A DNA stretch of 64,000 nt from Opeltia flavorubescens (GCA_000442125.1 KE546969.1:186001-250000), one strand, 5' to 3'. Shown: positions 45,074 to 57,681, counted from the first letter of the stretch. A program made the numbers and translations. Notes: generated from the sequence alone by a model not told the origin.

Positions 45074-46304
45074 GTTCATGGGGGAGGAAGGGAAAGTGTG
45101 CTGATTCGGTGGTGTTTTTTTTGATATAGGCTCGGTATATCGATGGTGATTATGTGGAGGGGGGGTGGCGGGATTTGGGAAGGGGGGTTGGGGTGTAAGG
45201 GTTTTTTTTTTGGTGGCTTTAGATGTTTTGGATTTTTTTGTTGAATCGCGTATTTCGGATTTTTGGAGCTGGATCGTAAAGGGTACGGCTCTCGGTATCT
45301 CACGCCTGAGGGTCGTTGACCAACGTTTCGTCCGATATAAGTATTTTGGTTGTGCAGGCACCTTTGTTACCTCGTTGCCCAGTGCGAAGTTCCATGATCG
45401 AGTAGTCGTGGAATTATGGAAAAACAAGGAATGTATGAATCGTTGGTTAAATGCGCTCAAGTCGGGTGCTCTCGCGTTGTAGTGAAATTTCGTTGTATCG
45501 ATGACGGACGGCGTGTGATTGTGTCTTGGTATGTAATATGGAAGGGTCTTGTTAAGGGGGCTTGTTGGACAAGACTCTTCATCCTTGATTTTATGTATCG
45601 ATTATTTGTTTTGAAGATTCTGGGGGGTGAATCTAAGAGGGAAGGTAAATATATTAAGGGAGGGAGGTGTTCTTGTACCTATCATCTGCGCGCCGCCAAC
45701 ACTCACTTGCGAACTTGAATCCTGACGACATATCAAATAACATAATATACTAGAGAAACATAATTGAGTTCGGCCTTTACGGATGAACTCTTAAGTTTTT
45801 CTTTCTCAAAAATCTCCTGTAATTGCTATAAGTATACGAGACTCATTTGAGCCCACAAATGCAACGAGGCCTGCGCGGCTTAGTGGAAATGAAGCTTAAA
45901 TAACCCTAATGATTATTTTCCAGGAATGGAGTATACGGGAGTCGACTTGACTTGGGGTATAAATGTGGAAGTTTTGACAGCGCGTGTAATTTTTGAATTG
46001 ACTCTTTGGGGAATTTTGGGGGGTTTCAAGCTTGATTGAGAATTTTTGTCCAGTTCGTTGGAAATTGTAATTAGGTCAGAAAATATTGGATCCTTCAAAA
46101 TGACGGAAATTCAATGAGCATGGCATGGTCTATATCAAAAAAGAATTGATTGAGATATGCCAAATGTGTGGAAACTCCTAAAGATTTCATAAATACCAAT
46201 ACCTTCTTCCCCATTGAAAAAATCACCTTGCCTTGGTGAAAATCATGAAAGCCATAAAGCCCCTCTGCAAAACTCATCACCTACTCTCGGCATCCCGCCC
46301 CCAG
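45074..46304. other. Intergenic, G/T-rich plus strand, no gene
   Basis: 1.2 kb between the ankyrin gene and SPT10 (convergent). Plus-strand G and T runs (near 45110-45230) give long open but low-complexity frames on both strands. None resembles a protein. Probably 3' flanks. Confidence 0.5.
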
Positions 46305-48197
46305 TCAAAAATCTACTAACTCCTCACCCATTCCATCTTTTTTCCCTAGCTCGAAGCCTCCTTCCTCCCCCGTCTCATGTACGAACGCCATCGGCTCATC
46401 ATGATCCCTGATATGCCTCCCTGTCGCCAAACTCCCATCATGTGGATGGTGCGAGCTAGGTATCGAGAGCCCGAAGTGCGGGTCATCGACGTCGGCAGTG
46501 GCACGACGGAGCTGGTCTTCGAAGTTGAATTCTTGTTCTTGTTCTGAGGTGTGCGAAGGATGGGACTGGGTAGGTTGATGGTGATGGTGGGGATTTTGCA
46601 TTATCTGGGGGTCGAGCGGGAGATTGTCGTAGGGGGATGAGTGATGATGGTGGAGGGCGGAAATGTCGTGGTGGGGGTGTTGCGGGGGGAGGGAGAGGGT
46701 ATCTTGTATGCTGGAAGGGGGATGAGGGGTTTGGATATCTGTGAAGTCTACGAGGCGTTCGATCATGCTTGCTGGGTCTTGGGGGTGATGGTTTGTGGTG
46801 CTGGTGTTACTATTGTTGTCTCCTCTTCTAGAACGAGATTGTAATGTCCCTGTTGCAGATGGCTGCTGGTTGTCGTTGTAGGAGCGGGAAGAGGGTGCCT
46901 GTCTTATACTTTCTTTGCAGTCGGGACAGTTTTTGATGACGAGGCTAACGGTCTCCTTGATACGTACCCAGTGGTATTTTTCTGCGATTGTGGCAGTGGT
47001 TTTGTTGATACCTCCGTGCTGGGACGCATGGACTTGGCGTGCGATTTCGTATTGTCGCTGAGGGTCGGATACGACTTCTTTGTCCTTTAGCATCAGTCTC
47101 TCTCCACCGTCCGACCCATTTTCCGCAGGAAGTAGTTTGTAATGTGTTGCTGCGGAACGTAACCGCGACTTCTCCGCGCGGTCTGCACCATTGGGATATT
47201 TGCCATGCTTAAGGTAGAAATGTATTTTGTCAAATCGTTCTTCGCTAACGAAGTCTTCACCTTCAGGACCAAGATCTCGGCCGTAAATGATGGCGTCAAC
47301 CAGTTCATTTGGGTAGGAGCGGAGGTTACCGCATGCTTTGATACGGCCAACGCGCTTGAAGCCGAGGGCATCCCAGATGCGGCAAGAAGCTACATTGGTC
47401 TCATAGACGAGATTGAATACAGAGTATGTGTAGCCCTGTAGGCAGATAATGAGTGAAAGTGGTTATGAGGTCCATCACATGAAAACTTACCAATTTAGGA
47501 GCCCATTCCAGGTACCCTATCTCACATGTTTCAGTAGGCTGCTACATCAAGCATTATCTTGATGACTAACCTTCGCCCATCAGTCTCCCGACCCCTCGAT
47601 TCCTAGCCGCTTCTGTGACCAGAAAGCCGCCGTTACATACATGGCTGCTGCGACCTGTTGCCAATGATAAGAATCCTATTCTCCTTCTATCGACGCTGAG
47701 CTTACACATACCTGGATAATTAGGCTTGACGTAGAAGCTGCCAAGACACACTTGTCCCCAATCCACGCCGCCATTCTCTAGATTTCGGACATCGTCCAGA
47801 CTCTGTACTTCTCCAAGAATCATGATAGCAGCGAAGTTTTGAAACCAGTAAGTGCCGAATGTAGTTAGTGGCATAGGGGAAATCATAGGATATGTATCGC
47901 CCTTTTCTATCTCAAGGTTCAGTTGGGAGCAAAGGTAGTTGAGTAAAGTGTGTGGAACATCATTGGGGTTAGAGAACGGGATGAGAGATGCGATGGTAAC
48001 CCTGTCTCGTAAAGTGACTTGGCGAGGTGTAATGCTCGACGGGATCTGGGGGTCGGACGGTGTAGGATAAGGAGGCGCTCCGCTCGTGCGGTAGATGATT
48101 GGAGCTGTTGGATCATCGAGCTGATAGAATCCATTAGCTGGAATTTTTTCTGAAGGAGCAAAGGAAATGCGGAATGCCCAAGTACCATAGCAGGCAT
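46305..48197 (-). CDS. SPT10: SPT10-like GNAT acetyltransferase with H2C2 zinc finger
   Basis: Five exons (48197-48186, 48120-47712, 47654-47571, 47516-47491, 47435-46305) give 553 aa. A 12-bp first exon (MPAM) is joined through a 65-bp intron with a CTAAT branch-like site to LDDPTAPIIYRTSG. The GNAT domain (about 60-250) shows YWFQNFAAIMILGEVQSLDD, CLGSFYVKPNYPG, CNGGFLVTEAARNRGVGRLM (acetyl-CoA loop), EWAPKLGYTYSVFNLVYETN and SCRIWDALGFKRVGRI. The H2C2 zinc finger follows: QYEIARQVHASQHGGINKTT then WVRIKETVSLVIKNCPDC. The GNAT plus integrase-type H2C2 finger is the diagnostic arrangement of Spt10, which in yeast binds histone-gene upstream sequences and drives histone transcription. The C-terminal 220 residues are disordered and rich in His and Pro. 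An SPT10 gene is expected in ascomycetes. Confidence 0.9.
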
Positions 48198-50330
48198 ACT
48201 TGATGCTGGCCCCTGGCTCTGAATTCCGATGCGTGAGACGGTGGTCGAGAGATAGATGACTAAGCTGTGTTATCGGGCAAGCGGATACACCTTCCTACCG
48301 GAGCTTTCCGGCCCTTCGACCGCTCACCGAAATGGCCGGTGGACTTGCCAAGCTCGTCGTCGTAATAAGGAATAGGGAATAGGGGTCAATACCAGTACAG
48401 AAAGTCAACACCTGCGCGCAGATTCTGTCATGGACTTGTTCGGCTCGAGAAGTGATGAAAAGTGCAGGAAGTTCTGAGTCCTACGGAAGCATTTCGTAGG
48501 ATGACGCTAGACAGAGGCTGAGTTAGCCATTTATGGCTTAGTCAGGCACGTGCCAATTTTCGATACAGATACTGTTTGAGTTCAAGTGGAAGCCTGTTGG
48601 TGTGTTGGTGTTGCAGAATTCGTAGGCTGCCGATGGTCAATGAGCCTTATGGTCTTGACGTATATTGATTTCCATACATAGCCAGAGGATTTTTGAGTTC
48701 AAGGAAAGTGTCCACTAGGCGACACCCAGAAAGCCTTGTGTAACTTTAGCTTCGGCCTTGTCAACGCCCTCAAGCCTCGATCACAACCAGATATCGCAAG
48801 AGAGCTTGATCACTCTGATTGCTGAGTATGTTGAGGCTCGGTGCAATGAGTTGGCTGTAGACAAAAGCACCGTCCAGACAGAGGATAGGGATCTTTGGGG
48901 AAGCTGAGGCTCTCGTGCCTTTGGGAATTATCTAGGAAGACTAGCATAGAACGTTAGAAAGCCTTAAAACAGTTTGCCACAACTCTTGAGAGCAGTGCAA
49001 TCGGCCTCGTCCGCGCATTACTCATTCCTTGATACTTTAGCCTTCACGTGTCAGAGTAGCCACGACAGCCTGGACAGAGGAACAGGGCGGATTGCAAGTT
49101 TTCGCAGATATCCATTCAATGAGACCGGCACTTGCTGTCGGCTGAATGGACGATGACTGAGCAAGGCTCCGAGAATGAGCGAACAAACACGCCCTCCGCC
49201 CTCGACCGGAATGTTTGGGTGTTACCGGTGTACCAGGAGGGCGACTTGGCTTGCAATTCAGAGTAGCAGATAAACGAATCAATTCGATGACAGAGCGAGT
49301 GCAGGGCAAATGAGAGCTAGAAAAGAACGTAGCTGTGGAATACGGACAGGAGCAACATGAGAACATGCACGCCATCTTTGCAGCAAACTTACCACAGTGT
49401 GCAGACTCCACTGCATTGTGTTGTACTCATACGGCCGGTACTGCAGCAAGTGATGCAATAATTCTTGCCAATATGGAGCATCTCATGCTTGCTGTCGTAT
49501 ATGAAATGCATGCGTTCTCAAAAAGAAAGCGGTTCTCGTTTAAAGGAGGCAAGAGGAAATGCAAGTTACCGTCTCTTGTGACAAACATCGTCGACAGCCT
49601 CGGTGTGAAGAGATTCAGGAAGGAAACATTTCTAAAGCAGTCAATTGCAGCGCATTGCTAGGCTACTAGAGTGAACAGGAAAATGCTTGTCCCGAAGTAA
49701 ATTGGGATTCTGTTGGTATCCGAAGTGGGTGTGGATAATGTTGAAGCTCAATGCAATGCTTAGTTCTGTCGCAAACAATCACGAATGGCACTTGACTCGC
49801 ATCAACGAAAATCCTCAACGAAAACAGGCTGAGTAGTACAAGTAGAAGGGCGAATAGACCAGTAAATAGTCTTGTTGACGGTGTCGCCACTAAAGCGAAA
49901 GCTCTAGGCGGCTAAATCATCATACCCCTGTGACCTCTTTCAAGCCTCGATCTACCAACGACGTCGCCCTTGACAGCCCCTGCAGCACCACCGAATAGGG
50001 GAAGGCCCACAGCAATGGTCTCCACTGCGCCTGCCTAAAACGACAGATTGACTGTTGCACCGTTAGCCAGATGACTGGAGTCTCGAGGCTCTGTCATGTA
50101 CCCCATCCCCGTCGTCGGCCCGCCTTCCATCCCACTGCCGCAAAAAGTGATGCAGGTCACGGTTGGTATGACTCGTTTGACACGTCTTTACCTATTCAAA
50201 TACAAATAGCCTGGGGGTGCTCTTCCAATTTTTGGGATCAACATCTGCGTTACCGGTCAACATCCCCGAAAGTGACCACACGTGTGCGATGACCTTGAAG
50301 CGTATTATTGCAATTTCATAGTCTGTCGCT
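48198..50330. other. Long intergenic stretch between divergent genes
   Basis: 2.1 kb with no supported gene. ORFs at 49037-49411 (minus, Cys/Ser-rich), 49335-49661 (plus) and 49666-49890 (minus, GTG start with a hydrophobic start) lack family resemblance or splice support. It should hold the SPT10 and NLR promoters, and could hold a decayed gene. Confidence 0.5.
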
Positions 50331-53300
50331 ATGGTGAGTCAAATGCAGCCCCTACATTGGGATGGCTCAAGATCTGACGAAAGCAGAGCAATTCGAGCGG
50401 CCAGCGCATTCCTGTCAACAGATATGGCTTGACCGAAGTCTCCTCTCCTACCGATTCCACACCGAATGTCGATGTCGTCTTCGTCCATGGCTTGAATGGA
50501 GACCCTCACAACACCTGGACAAGCGAGACCTCAAAAGTCTTCTGGCCTGCTCAAATTCTACCTCCTGTTCTTATCGATGAGAAGCCACGCGTGCTGGTGT
50601 ACGGTTACGACGCCGATGTTACAAGCTTTACCGACGGTGCATCCAAGGACAAGATCCACAACCATGCCGAGCAATTGATCGCCGCGCTGCAGTCCAATAG
50701 GCGGATTCGGAAAGCCACTGAACGCCCCATAGTATGGATCGCCCATAGCTTAGGAGGTCTAGTGGTGAAAAGAGCGTTGATATACAGTTCAGAGATCAGA
50801 GGCGTCAAGACGGAACATCTGCGGTCCGTCTTCGTATCGACATATGGCATTCTATTCCTGGGAACACCTCATCATGGTTCGGACATTGCTCAGTGGGGTA
50901 ATCGGCTGGAATGGATATGCTCTGTCATGCTACCTAAGAAAATTGTGGACACTCAGCCCCAACTTGTCGATGCGCTGAAGACAAACAATGAGACCTTGCA
51001 AGTTATCGACCGCCAATTTATCCAAATCATGAGTCGTTTCCACATCTACTTCTTCCATGAAGGAAAACCCACCAATCTCAAGGGTACTCTGAGATTTGTA
51101 TGTATGGCCCATACCCTGTGCAATCGCACTCACGCTAATTGTACCTGTAGATTGTCGATGAGACGTCAGCATCGCCTACAGTGCAAGACGTCGAACGGGC
51201 CGTCATTCAAGCCGATCACTCCCACATGTGCAAATTCGAGAACGACAACGCTCCAGGGTTTGACCTTGTCGTCGAGGGTATCCAACGCTACGCTGAACAG
51301 GCTCCTGGAACGATCACGCAGCGTTGGAATGCGGAGAAGAAGGAGCGCTCAACTATCATGCAAGCTGAGGCAGCTGAATTATATTCAAGCACGTACAGTT
51401 CATCACCGAACCCTCCGCCGTTCCTCTCTAACATCATCATAGAAGCCACACCCCAAACCGATTCGTCTAGTACATTTGAGGGCTCTTCATTAGGTAAGGA
51501 GCAGCAAGCTCTTCCAGCGCCTGACAGCGAAGCAAGATTTGATGATCAATACACCGTGGAGGAAGTCACCAACGAGGAAATGATGAGATGAAGGATCTAT
51601 AATTCTTGGATTTTGCGGCGTTGGTGGAGAGTAGCGATTTTGGCATTTTGTGTTTTCTTGACATGGCGGATTTTGCTGATTTGGGTCTTTGTATGTAGGT
51701 AATTCATCGATCAGTCTTACTGGCAGCAATTCCAAACCTGATCTCAAAGACGCTGCAACGACAACATCTGATCCGCAACCATCAAAGCCGTCTGAACCGT
51801 ATTTCATTGTTCCTCCCGGGTTTCGTCCAAACACTTTTTTCGTAGGAATGGAAAAGTAGGCACCAAGCATTCAAGATGATTCTCAACATTGTACTAACAT
51901 GAGGGAAAGAGAGCTACAAGACCTTGATCGCAGGCTTTTCGATAAGCGAAGACATGACGGGACGGCTTGTGTCCTCGTACACGGACAACCTGGTTCCGGA
52001 AAGTCGCACCTGGCCCGGCAATATGTCAATAAAAATCGGAAGAAGTTTAGCGGAGGAGTGTTCTGGATTGTTTCACACCTGAAGGAAGAAAGGTAAGGTC
52101 CCCTAATTCAACTGTGTTGGCAGTGATTCTGATAAGTGGATTTTCTAGAGATCAAGCTTTCGAATCCATCTACCAAAAGGCGGTTGCTCGAGAATCGCCC
52201 GACGCAGGTACCAAGCTCAACAAACGTGGACAATCTTTCGTTGCGTCGGTAAAAGCATGGTTTGAGTCAAGGCAGGAATGGCTTATCGTCTTCGACGGAG
52301 TAACAATTGAGACCGATGAGGATGTGACAGAACTAGCCAAGTTCGTACCGGATAGCCGGAACAGCAGGTGAAATGACACTCGACTCCTCTTCTTCTAACG
52401 ACGAAGATCTAACAGGAAGATAGTCTCATCTACGTCTCCAGGCAACGCAATCTAGAATCCAAGCAACGTCTTTTACGGCCACATGCCATTCGAGTGCCGG
52501 TGCTGAAAGTAGATGACGCAAGGAAGTTGCTTCTCAAGGAGCTTCATATCAGGAAACCAACAGAAGATCAAATCAAGCATGCGTCCAAACTCGTGAAACA
52601 GGTGGACTGCTTGCCTCTGGCGATCACGGCAATAAGTCATCGCATTGCGGACACTCACGAGCCCTTGATGCGATACTCCATGAAGTCCTTTTCCAATAAT
52701 CCAAAGCTTGAAGGAACCTACAATCAAATACTGGACGACATGCAAAGGCTGGATCACATGGAAGCTTGGAATCTTATCAATGTCTTAGCTTTCTTTGGTC
52801 AACATGTACCAGTTGAGATGATACACCTCGGTATCAAAGATTTCCAGGACGTCCCAATCAAATCTGGCGAGGGCATGGGGAAGCCAGATCTCAATGGTAC
52901 TTTAGGAATCTTGATAAGACATGGTTAGTATTGCAAGTTGTACAGTTGAATGATCAGCTGATCAGCCTACAGCACTGCTTGAACGAAACGAGCCAGATTC
53001 CGACACGTCCTCAAGTCGAGACAGCCTTGTTGAGCCTGAACCTATCGACATGCTTAAGATGTATGTCATCTTGGGCCATGTTAATTTCCCTTAGCTGACA
53101 ACGGAAACAGTCACAGCGTCGTCCAGACATTTTGTCGTGACAGTCTAAACAGCAGAGAGATGCTCCCCGAGTGGCTCCAGCATGCGACGCAACTTCTCCA
53201 ACGCTCATATCACAATGCAGATTCCAAGATTCAAGACAAGGAGCAACTGGCTCGTGTGAGCGATTACAGATACTACCTTGTGAGTCCAGAATATTGACCT

Positions 53301-55371
53301 TTCCAAGCCCTGAGTATCTCCTGCTAACCCATCCTAGGTCCATTGCCGACGATTGTATGAGCATGCCCAAAATTACGAGAGCAAAAAACAAAGTCTTGCA
53401 CCCATCCGTGCCGACCTCGAGCCGCTACTCGAGACCATCGAGAATCAGATCCGCCTACTGGAGCCAGGGTCATCCCAAGAAAGCGTAAATAAGACCTACC
53501 AAGTATCTATCTTTGACAGAACAACTAGTAGCTCGGATTCGGTACCCTCTGCTCCCTCCGTCAATGAAGCTCGGACGCCTTCCCATAGACCGAGCCCTCT
53601 CCCACTGGCACACGAGACGCTTTGGGGCACTGATGCCCGTAAACCATCATTGGAGTCCCCTGCGAGCATCGGTAGCGCCAGAACACCCCATGTAGTAGGG
53701 CATAGTCCATATCAAGGATTCTATGACGATTTTGGTTATGAGAGCGATCGAGAGGCGATTCGTTATACATCGCAACCAATGCGGAAGAACCTATCTGAAG
53801 CCACGGCAATGCCTCATGCCAGTGGAGGGGAGAATCGGGAAGGTGGATGGCAGGTGGTGCAGACCACTAGACGTCAAAGAAAACCTCGTATTGGTCGCGA
53901 TCTCGGCTCGTTTCGACCAACACCTGCAAGAGCAACTCGTGCTGAGGTCGATAGGAGATCAGCGACTGGTTTTGTTTCTCGAAGCTCGGATCGTGCTACG
54001 AACAGGAGCTCGGAAGCCAAGGCAGCTNTATCCGAGGTGCATTCAAGAAGTCCTCCTTCGTCACGTGGAAGTCTGACGGATAATGTTACGTCCTTTTGGC
54101 AACGAGGACCTCTAGCTAATACTACTAACTCACAGCGAACGTGGGCTAACGTAGCGGCAGCACAGAATCATCAATCTCGAGTCCAGCCGCTCGCTCCAAC
54201 CGCAGTACCCACGATTGCTCCCACAAGCTCCTCACCAGCAAGGCCATCAAGTCGCCATGCAAATCCGTTCTCATCGCCCCTCGCCTCAGAGATCCATCAG
54301 GGGGAATCCGACCACAGGGACAGTTTAGCGAACAGTGTTCAGCTTTCGATGAGATCTGGCCACGAGGTCAGTCCTCCAACGCGGGCAACGCCATCGTACT
54401 ACACCACACCACCGACTGGTTATCACCCAAGTCCCTCCCAGCCGCGGTACATAACAAACGAGAACTACCACAATCCACCTCCAATCCTTGGGCCTAATCC
54501 TGCCAGCCTCCCGTATGATACCATCGACGACAACATCTCCATTTCCTCAAAGCGGCGCCTCCCCGACGAATTCCGCAGCGAGGTTCAGCCAATGCCTTAT
54601 CCTACAACCAGCCCCTCTCATCCCAACCCACAACATTCTCCGAATAATACTTCTCCCTATCCCCCCTATGAAGCTTATTACCCCATGCCATCAGGCTACA
54701 CTTCCCAGCCCATGAGCCGGGACAATAGCCACCTATCCCGTGGATCGATTGCTGAAACCGAACCTTTGCATTTCCAACAACATGGCGGCAGCAGCAGGAA
54801 CTTTTCCGTCGAACCCCCTTCTCCACGCGATAGGCTTCCTGACGGACGTCCGCTGAGGAAATCCCCGAGATCGGATAATGCGTTTCCGCTGTCGTCGTCG
54901 GGTGATAAACCGTCGCCGCAGTATGAGCATTTAAGTCGGTCGCTCCCTGGGATTGGGGGATGGAGCTATCAGCGAGGAGACGATTCTTATTCTCATAATC
55001 CTATATCGAGGTCTTCCTCAGGTCCGGGTGTGGCTATTGAAGATCATTATGGGCATGGGTTGGGGATTGTGCCGTTTGATGGCCATTTGAGGTTTGGGGA
55101 GCATAATCCTATTAGTGTGGAAGAGGCGAGGATGAGGACGCTGGAGTGGGAGGAGAGACTTAAGAGGGAGGGGGAGGGTGGGTGGGGTAGGGGGTGGGAT
55201 GTTAGGGGGGAGAGGGGAAGGGAAGGGGTTGTGGAGAGGGGGAGAGAGCGAGGGGGAACTTTTCAGGATGATGGGAATGCGTTGAGGGCGTATCCGGAGA
55301 TCAACCTTATTCCTACGAGGAGTAATCCTGAGGCTATGAGAGGGATGGTTGGGGAGGTGGAGAGGCGGTGA
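50331..55371 (+). CDS. NLR-like protein: SERAC1/SesB-type hydrolase, NB-ARC-like NTPase, disordered tail
   Basis: A multi-exon gene. The hydrolase domain (about 50430-51090) has VDVVFVHGLNGDPHNTW, VLVYGYDADVTSFTDG, the nucleophile elbow WIAHSLGGLVVKRAL and ILFLGTPHHGSDIA, i.e. an alpha/beta hydrolase of the SERAC1/DUF676 group used as an effector (SesB) by fungal NLRs. After a linker and FRPNTFFVGMEK, the NTPase has Walker A GQPGSGKS, FSGGVFWIVSH, WLIVFDGV (Walker B), SLIYVSRQRN and CLPLAITAISHRI (the GLPLA-like motif of NB-ARC). A winged-helix-like part follows to MLKIHSVVQTFCRDSL. From about 53460 to the end the protein is a roughly 600-residue Ser/Pro-rich disordered tail with no TPR, WD or ankyrin repeats. 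The N-terminus is inferred: an ATG-only exon at 50331-50333 before GTGAGT, then a phase-0 acceptor at 50392-50410. An N lies at 54028. Confidence 0.78.
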
Positions 55372-56261
55372 CGGGGTAAAGGGTTGGGGGATGGTTTTTA
55401 GCGATTTTTTTCGGTTCATCGTTTTGCGATTTACTTTATCTTTTGGGATTGATCACAGATGGTTTGGTCATGTATGCATAGCGTTCTTTGAGGGAAGGCA
55501 AAAGTTTCTTACTGGAGGTATGGGTATGGGACTTGAGGGCTTCTGTTAAATTAGAAATTTTTCAGGGAAGAGGGGGGGTAGGTTCATTGCGTCGTTTAGT
55601 ATTTTGTAGAGTGGGAAGCATGCATGCGTGTGAGTGGTGTGTACGATAGAATAGGAAGAAGGGATTTAGTGGAAAATTTCGATTTGAGTGACTTTTTTAC
55701 TACTTGATGTCTGTATCTTGGGACGTAATTTACTAGTGTGAAGAAATTATGAATTGGATTCTGTGGGATGGGTAAGGTATGTTGGTTGGTAGAACTGTAG
55801 GATAGATTTTGAGATGATTACGGAGACATCTTTTCTCCCTTCATACCTCCCCTGAAGAATGAAAAGGTTATTGGGGAAAGATTAAGGCCACGGCAAATCC
55901 ATTAGACGATTTGAATGTTTGCAGCGGAGTGTACTTTTGCCGCGTGGTAAACGATGTTAATAGATAAAATAAGCGATATGTTGATATCGAGTATTGTAGG
56001 CAAATGTTGGACACTTATACATAGGGGTAGGGATATAGTGTATACCGCAATGACGGATCTTGAACAGCCACAGTGGAATTAAAAAGCACTGTGGGAAGGC
56101 GTCTCATTCGATGATAATGTTGAGATGAGTGTATCACTGACACGCTTTTCCCACCGGCATAGCCTGTATACAAATCTAAATCCGGGGTCTCGAACGCCCC
56201 TTTCCAGCCCCCTTCCTTAAATCCCGATGAACATCTCAGTGCAATCAGTACATCCCTTCAA
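55372..56261. other. 3' flank and spacer, no gene
   Basis: About 0.9 kb between the NLR stop codon and the first pyrimidine-rich tract of the tandem array. It is A/T-rich with no family-like ORF. Confidence 0.5.
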
Positions 56262-56410
56262 CCCCCATCCCCCCTAATTATCCCCTTCAAGAAATTCCTC
56301 ACTCCACCCCCCTTCTCACAAGATCCCAAAACCCCCATCAGCACCCCCCTAATCAAATCCTCCATCTCCATCCCCCCTTTCACACCCTTCCATCCACCTC
56401 CTATAAAAAA
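56262..56410 (+). repeat. Pyrimidine-rich tract of unit 1
   Basis: C/T-rich plus-strand DNA with C runs immediately downstream (minus sense) of the unit-1 ORF. Similar tracts recur in units 2 to 4. Confidence 0.6.
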
Positions 56411-56416
56411 TAATCA

Positions 56417-56686
56417 TCATCCTTCCCTCCACCCCCTCTCCCACATCTTCCCCCTAACTTTCTTCCATTGCCCATCCTCGATGATATAAGCCGGTGGATC
56501 AAATCTCATCCATTCTCTGTATGCGAGCCCAACTCTCCACTTTCCGAGAATCATCGCTGGCGTAGGTCCCGATGAGTTGAAAATGGGAGGTGGAGAAGAG
56601 GCGAGGGAGAAATCGAGGAAGAGGTAGCAGAAAAGAAGGATTTGGAGGAGAATGAAGATGGTGGTTTTGAGAGAGGGAGTATGCAT
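56417..56686 (-). CDS. Short putative secreted/membrane peptide, unit 1 (89 aa)
   Basis: The ORF runs from MHTPSLKTTIFILLQILLFC (a signal-peptide or signal-anchor-like start, hydrophobic about residues 8-28) to a stop at 56417, 89 aa. The mature part is rich in Trp, Arg and Lys (GKWRVGLAYREWMRFDPPAY, DGQWKKVRGKMWERGWREG). The frame is open for 45 more codons upstream, but that extension is Thr/Ser/Pro-rich and less convincing. It belongs to the tandem array. No known family was recognised; it might be a small secreted protein or not expressed at all. Confidence 0.35.
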   Translation of the reverse strand: MHTPSLKTTIFILLQILLFCYLFLDFSLASSPPPIFNSSGPTPAMILGKWRVGLAYREWMRFDPPAYIIEDGQWKKVRGKMWERGWREG

Positions 56687-56979
56687 TATTGTTTTAGGGA
56701 GTGGTTTTTGTAAATTTTGAGTTGTGGTGAAGGAAGTTGGCGAGAGAAGGGTTGTGGTGGTGGTGATGGGGGTTGAGATGGATTTGTTTGATGTTGGCTT
56801 TGGGAATGAGATGGTGTTCATATGAGAGATGAGCTTGGTATGTCCCGTCTAGAGGAGAGAGCAACATTTATTGAGAACATAAAATAATCATTGCGTATGC
56901 GCTTGAATCCCATATCTTCTATAAGAGATGAAGAGATGAAAAAGGTATAGAGTCTAGAAGGAAGGGATTAAAACCAAGT

Positions 56980-56999
56980 GAGCAAGATTGAGCACGATT
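56980..56999 (+). repeat. Repeated 20-bp element, copy 1
   Basis: GAGCAAGATTGAGCACGATT, identical to copy 2 at 57998-58017, 1018 bp away. It lies 294-313 bp upstream (minus sense) of the unit-1 ORF start. Confidence 0.85.
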
Positions 57000-57282
57000 A
57001 GTAGCGGATGCCAAATTCCCCCCTTTCGTAAAAAAAAGACGAAGGAAAAACAAAATGAACAAAAGAGAAGAAAAAGCCGAACAAAAACAGGACCGGCGAG
57101 ATTCACTACCGCAACTACGATATGCAATCTCAAGATATTCATTATCAAATGTTTAAATTGATAGCACGGTAGCAATGGCGAAATGAATTCTGCCGTGTTT
57201 CTACAAGACCGCGACTAGTTCCCTCTGCGATAAACCCCCAATTTACATCGAGCAAGTCGCCGATCTCCATCCTACGCTCATT

Positions 57283-57425
57283 CAACCATATATACCTCCC
57301 ACGTACCTATTCTAACCCGCTGAACCACCTCCTTTTACCTTTCCTCGCCTCCTCTTTTACTCCTTCACCTCCATATTTGTCCTATATTCCCCCTTTCCCC
57401 CATTTCCCCCCCCCCCTCTCTGACA
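57283..57425 (+). repeat. Pyrimidine-rich tract of unit 2
   Basis: C/T-rich plus-strand DNA including a long C run (about 57409-57420) just downstream of the unit-2 ORF in minus sense. Confidence 0.6.
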
Positions 57426-57504
57426 TCTATGACATGAGCTGGGGAATCAATCTTCACCCATATTTGACATAAAGACATGACCGTATCGCGCCCTATCTTT
57501 ACTC

Positions 57505-57681
57505 CTACCAATCCTCATCATTCATAAGCTCTAGAAACAGATCCGTCGCCAGAAAAAACGCTATCTCTTTGCCCACCTCTTCTGAAAACAAACCGGCGGT
57601 ATATAAGGATTCGCGGAAGATGTAGTCGGAAAGAGAGATGTATATGAAGGCGAAGAGGATGTTGCGGAGGGGAGGCCACAT
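57505..57681 (-). CDS. Short putative membrane peptide, unit 2 (58 aa)
   Basis: The ORF starts MWPPLRNILFAFIYISLSDY and stops at 57505 after 58 aa; it is shorter than a usual gene-calling threshold. The N-terminal 20 residues are hydrophobic; the C-terminus is acidic (FLELMNDEDW). It sits in the same position within its unit as the unit-1 and unit-4 ORFs, about 0.2 kb downstream of a TATA-like run near 57908-57918. No known family recognised. The hydrophobic-then-charged design resembles unit 1 only loosely. Confidence 0.35.
   Translation of the reverse strand: MWPPLRNILFAFIYISLSDYIFRESLYTAGLFSEEVGKEIAFFLATDLFLELMNDEDW

Noticed and set aside
46305-47093. Retroelement integrase fragment suggested by the H2C2 finger
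   Set aside because: The finger is joined in frame to a GNAT domain through clean introns, which is the SPT10 arrangement; no other retroelement parts are present.
49666-49890. Minus ORF with a hydrophobic signal-like start
   Set aside because: It begins with GTG rather than ATG and has no relative; the hydrophobic start alone is weak evidence.
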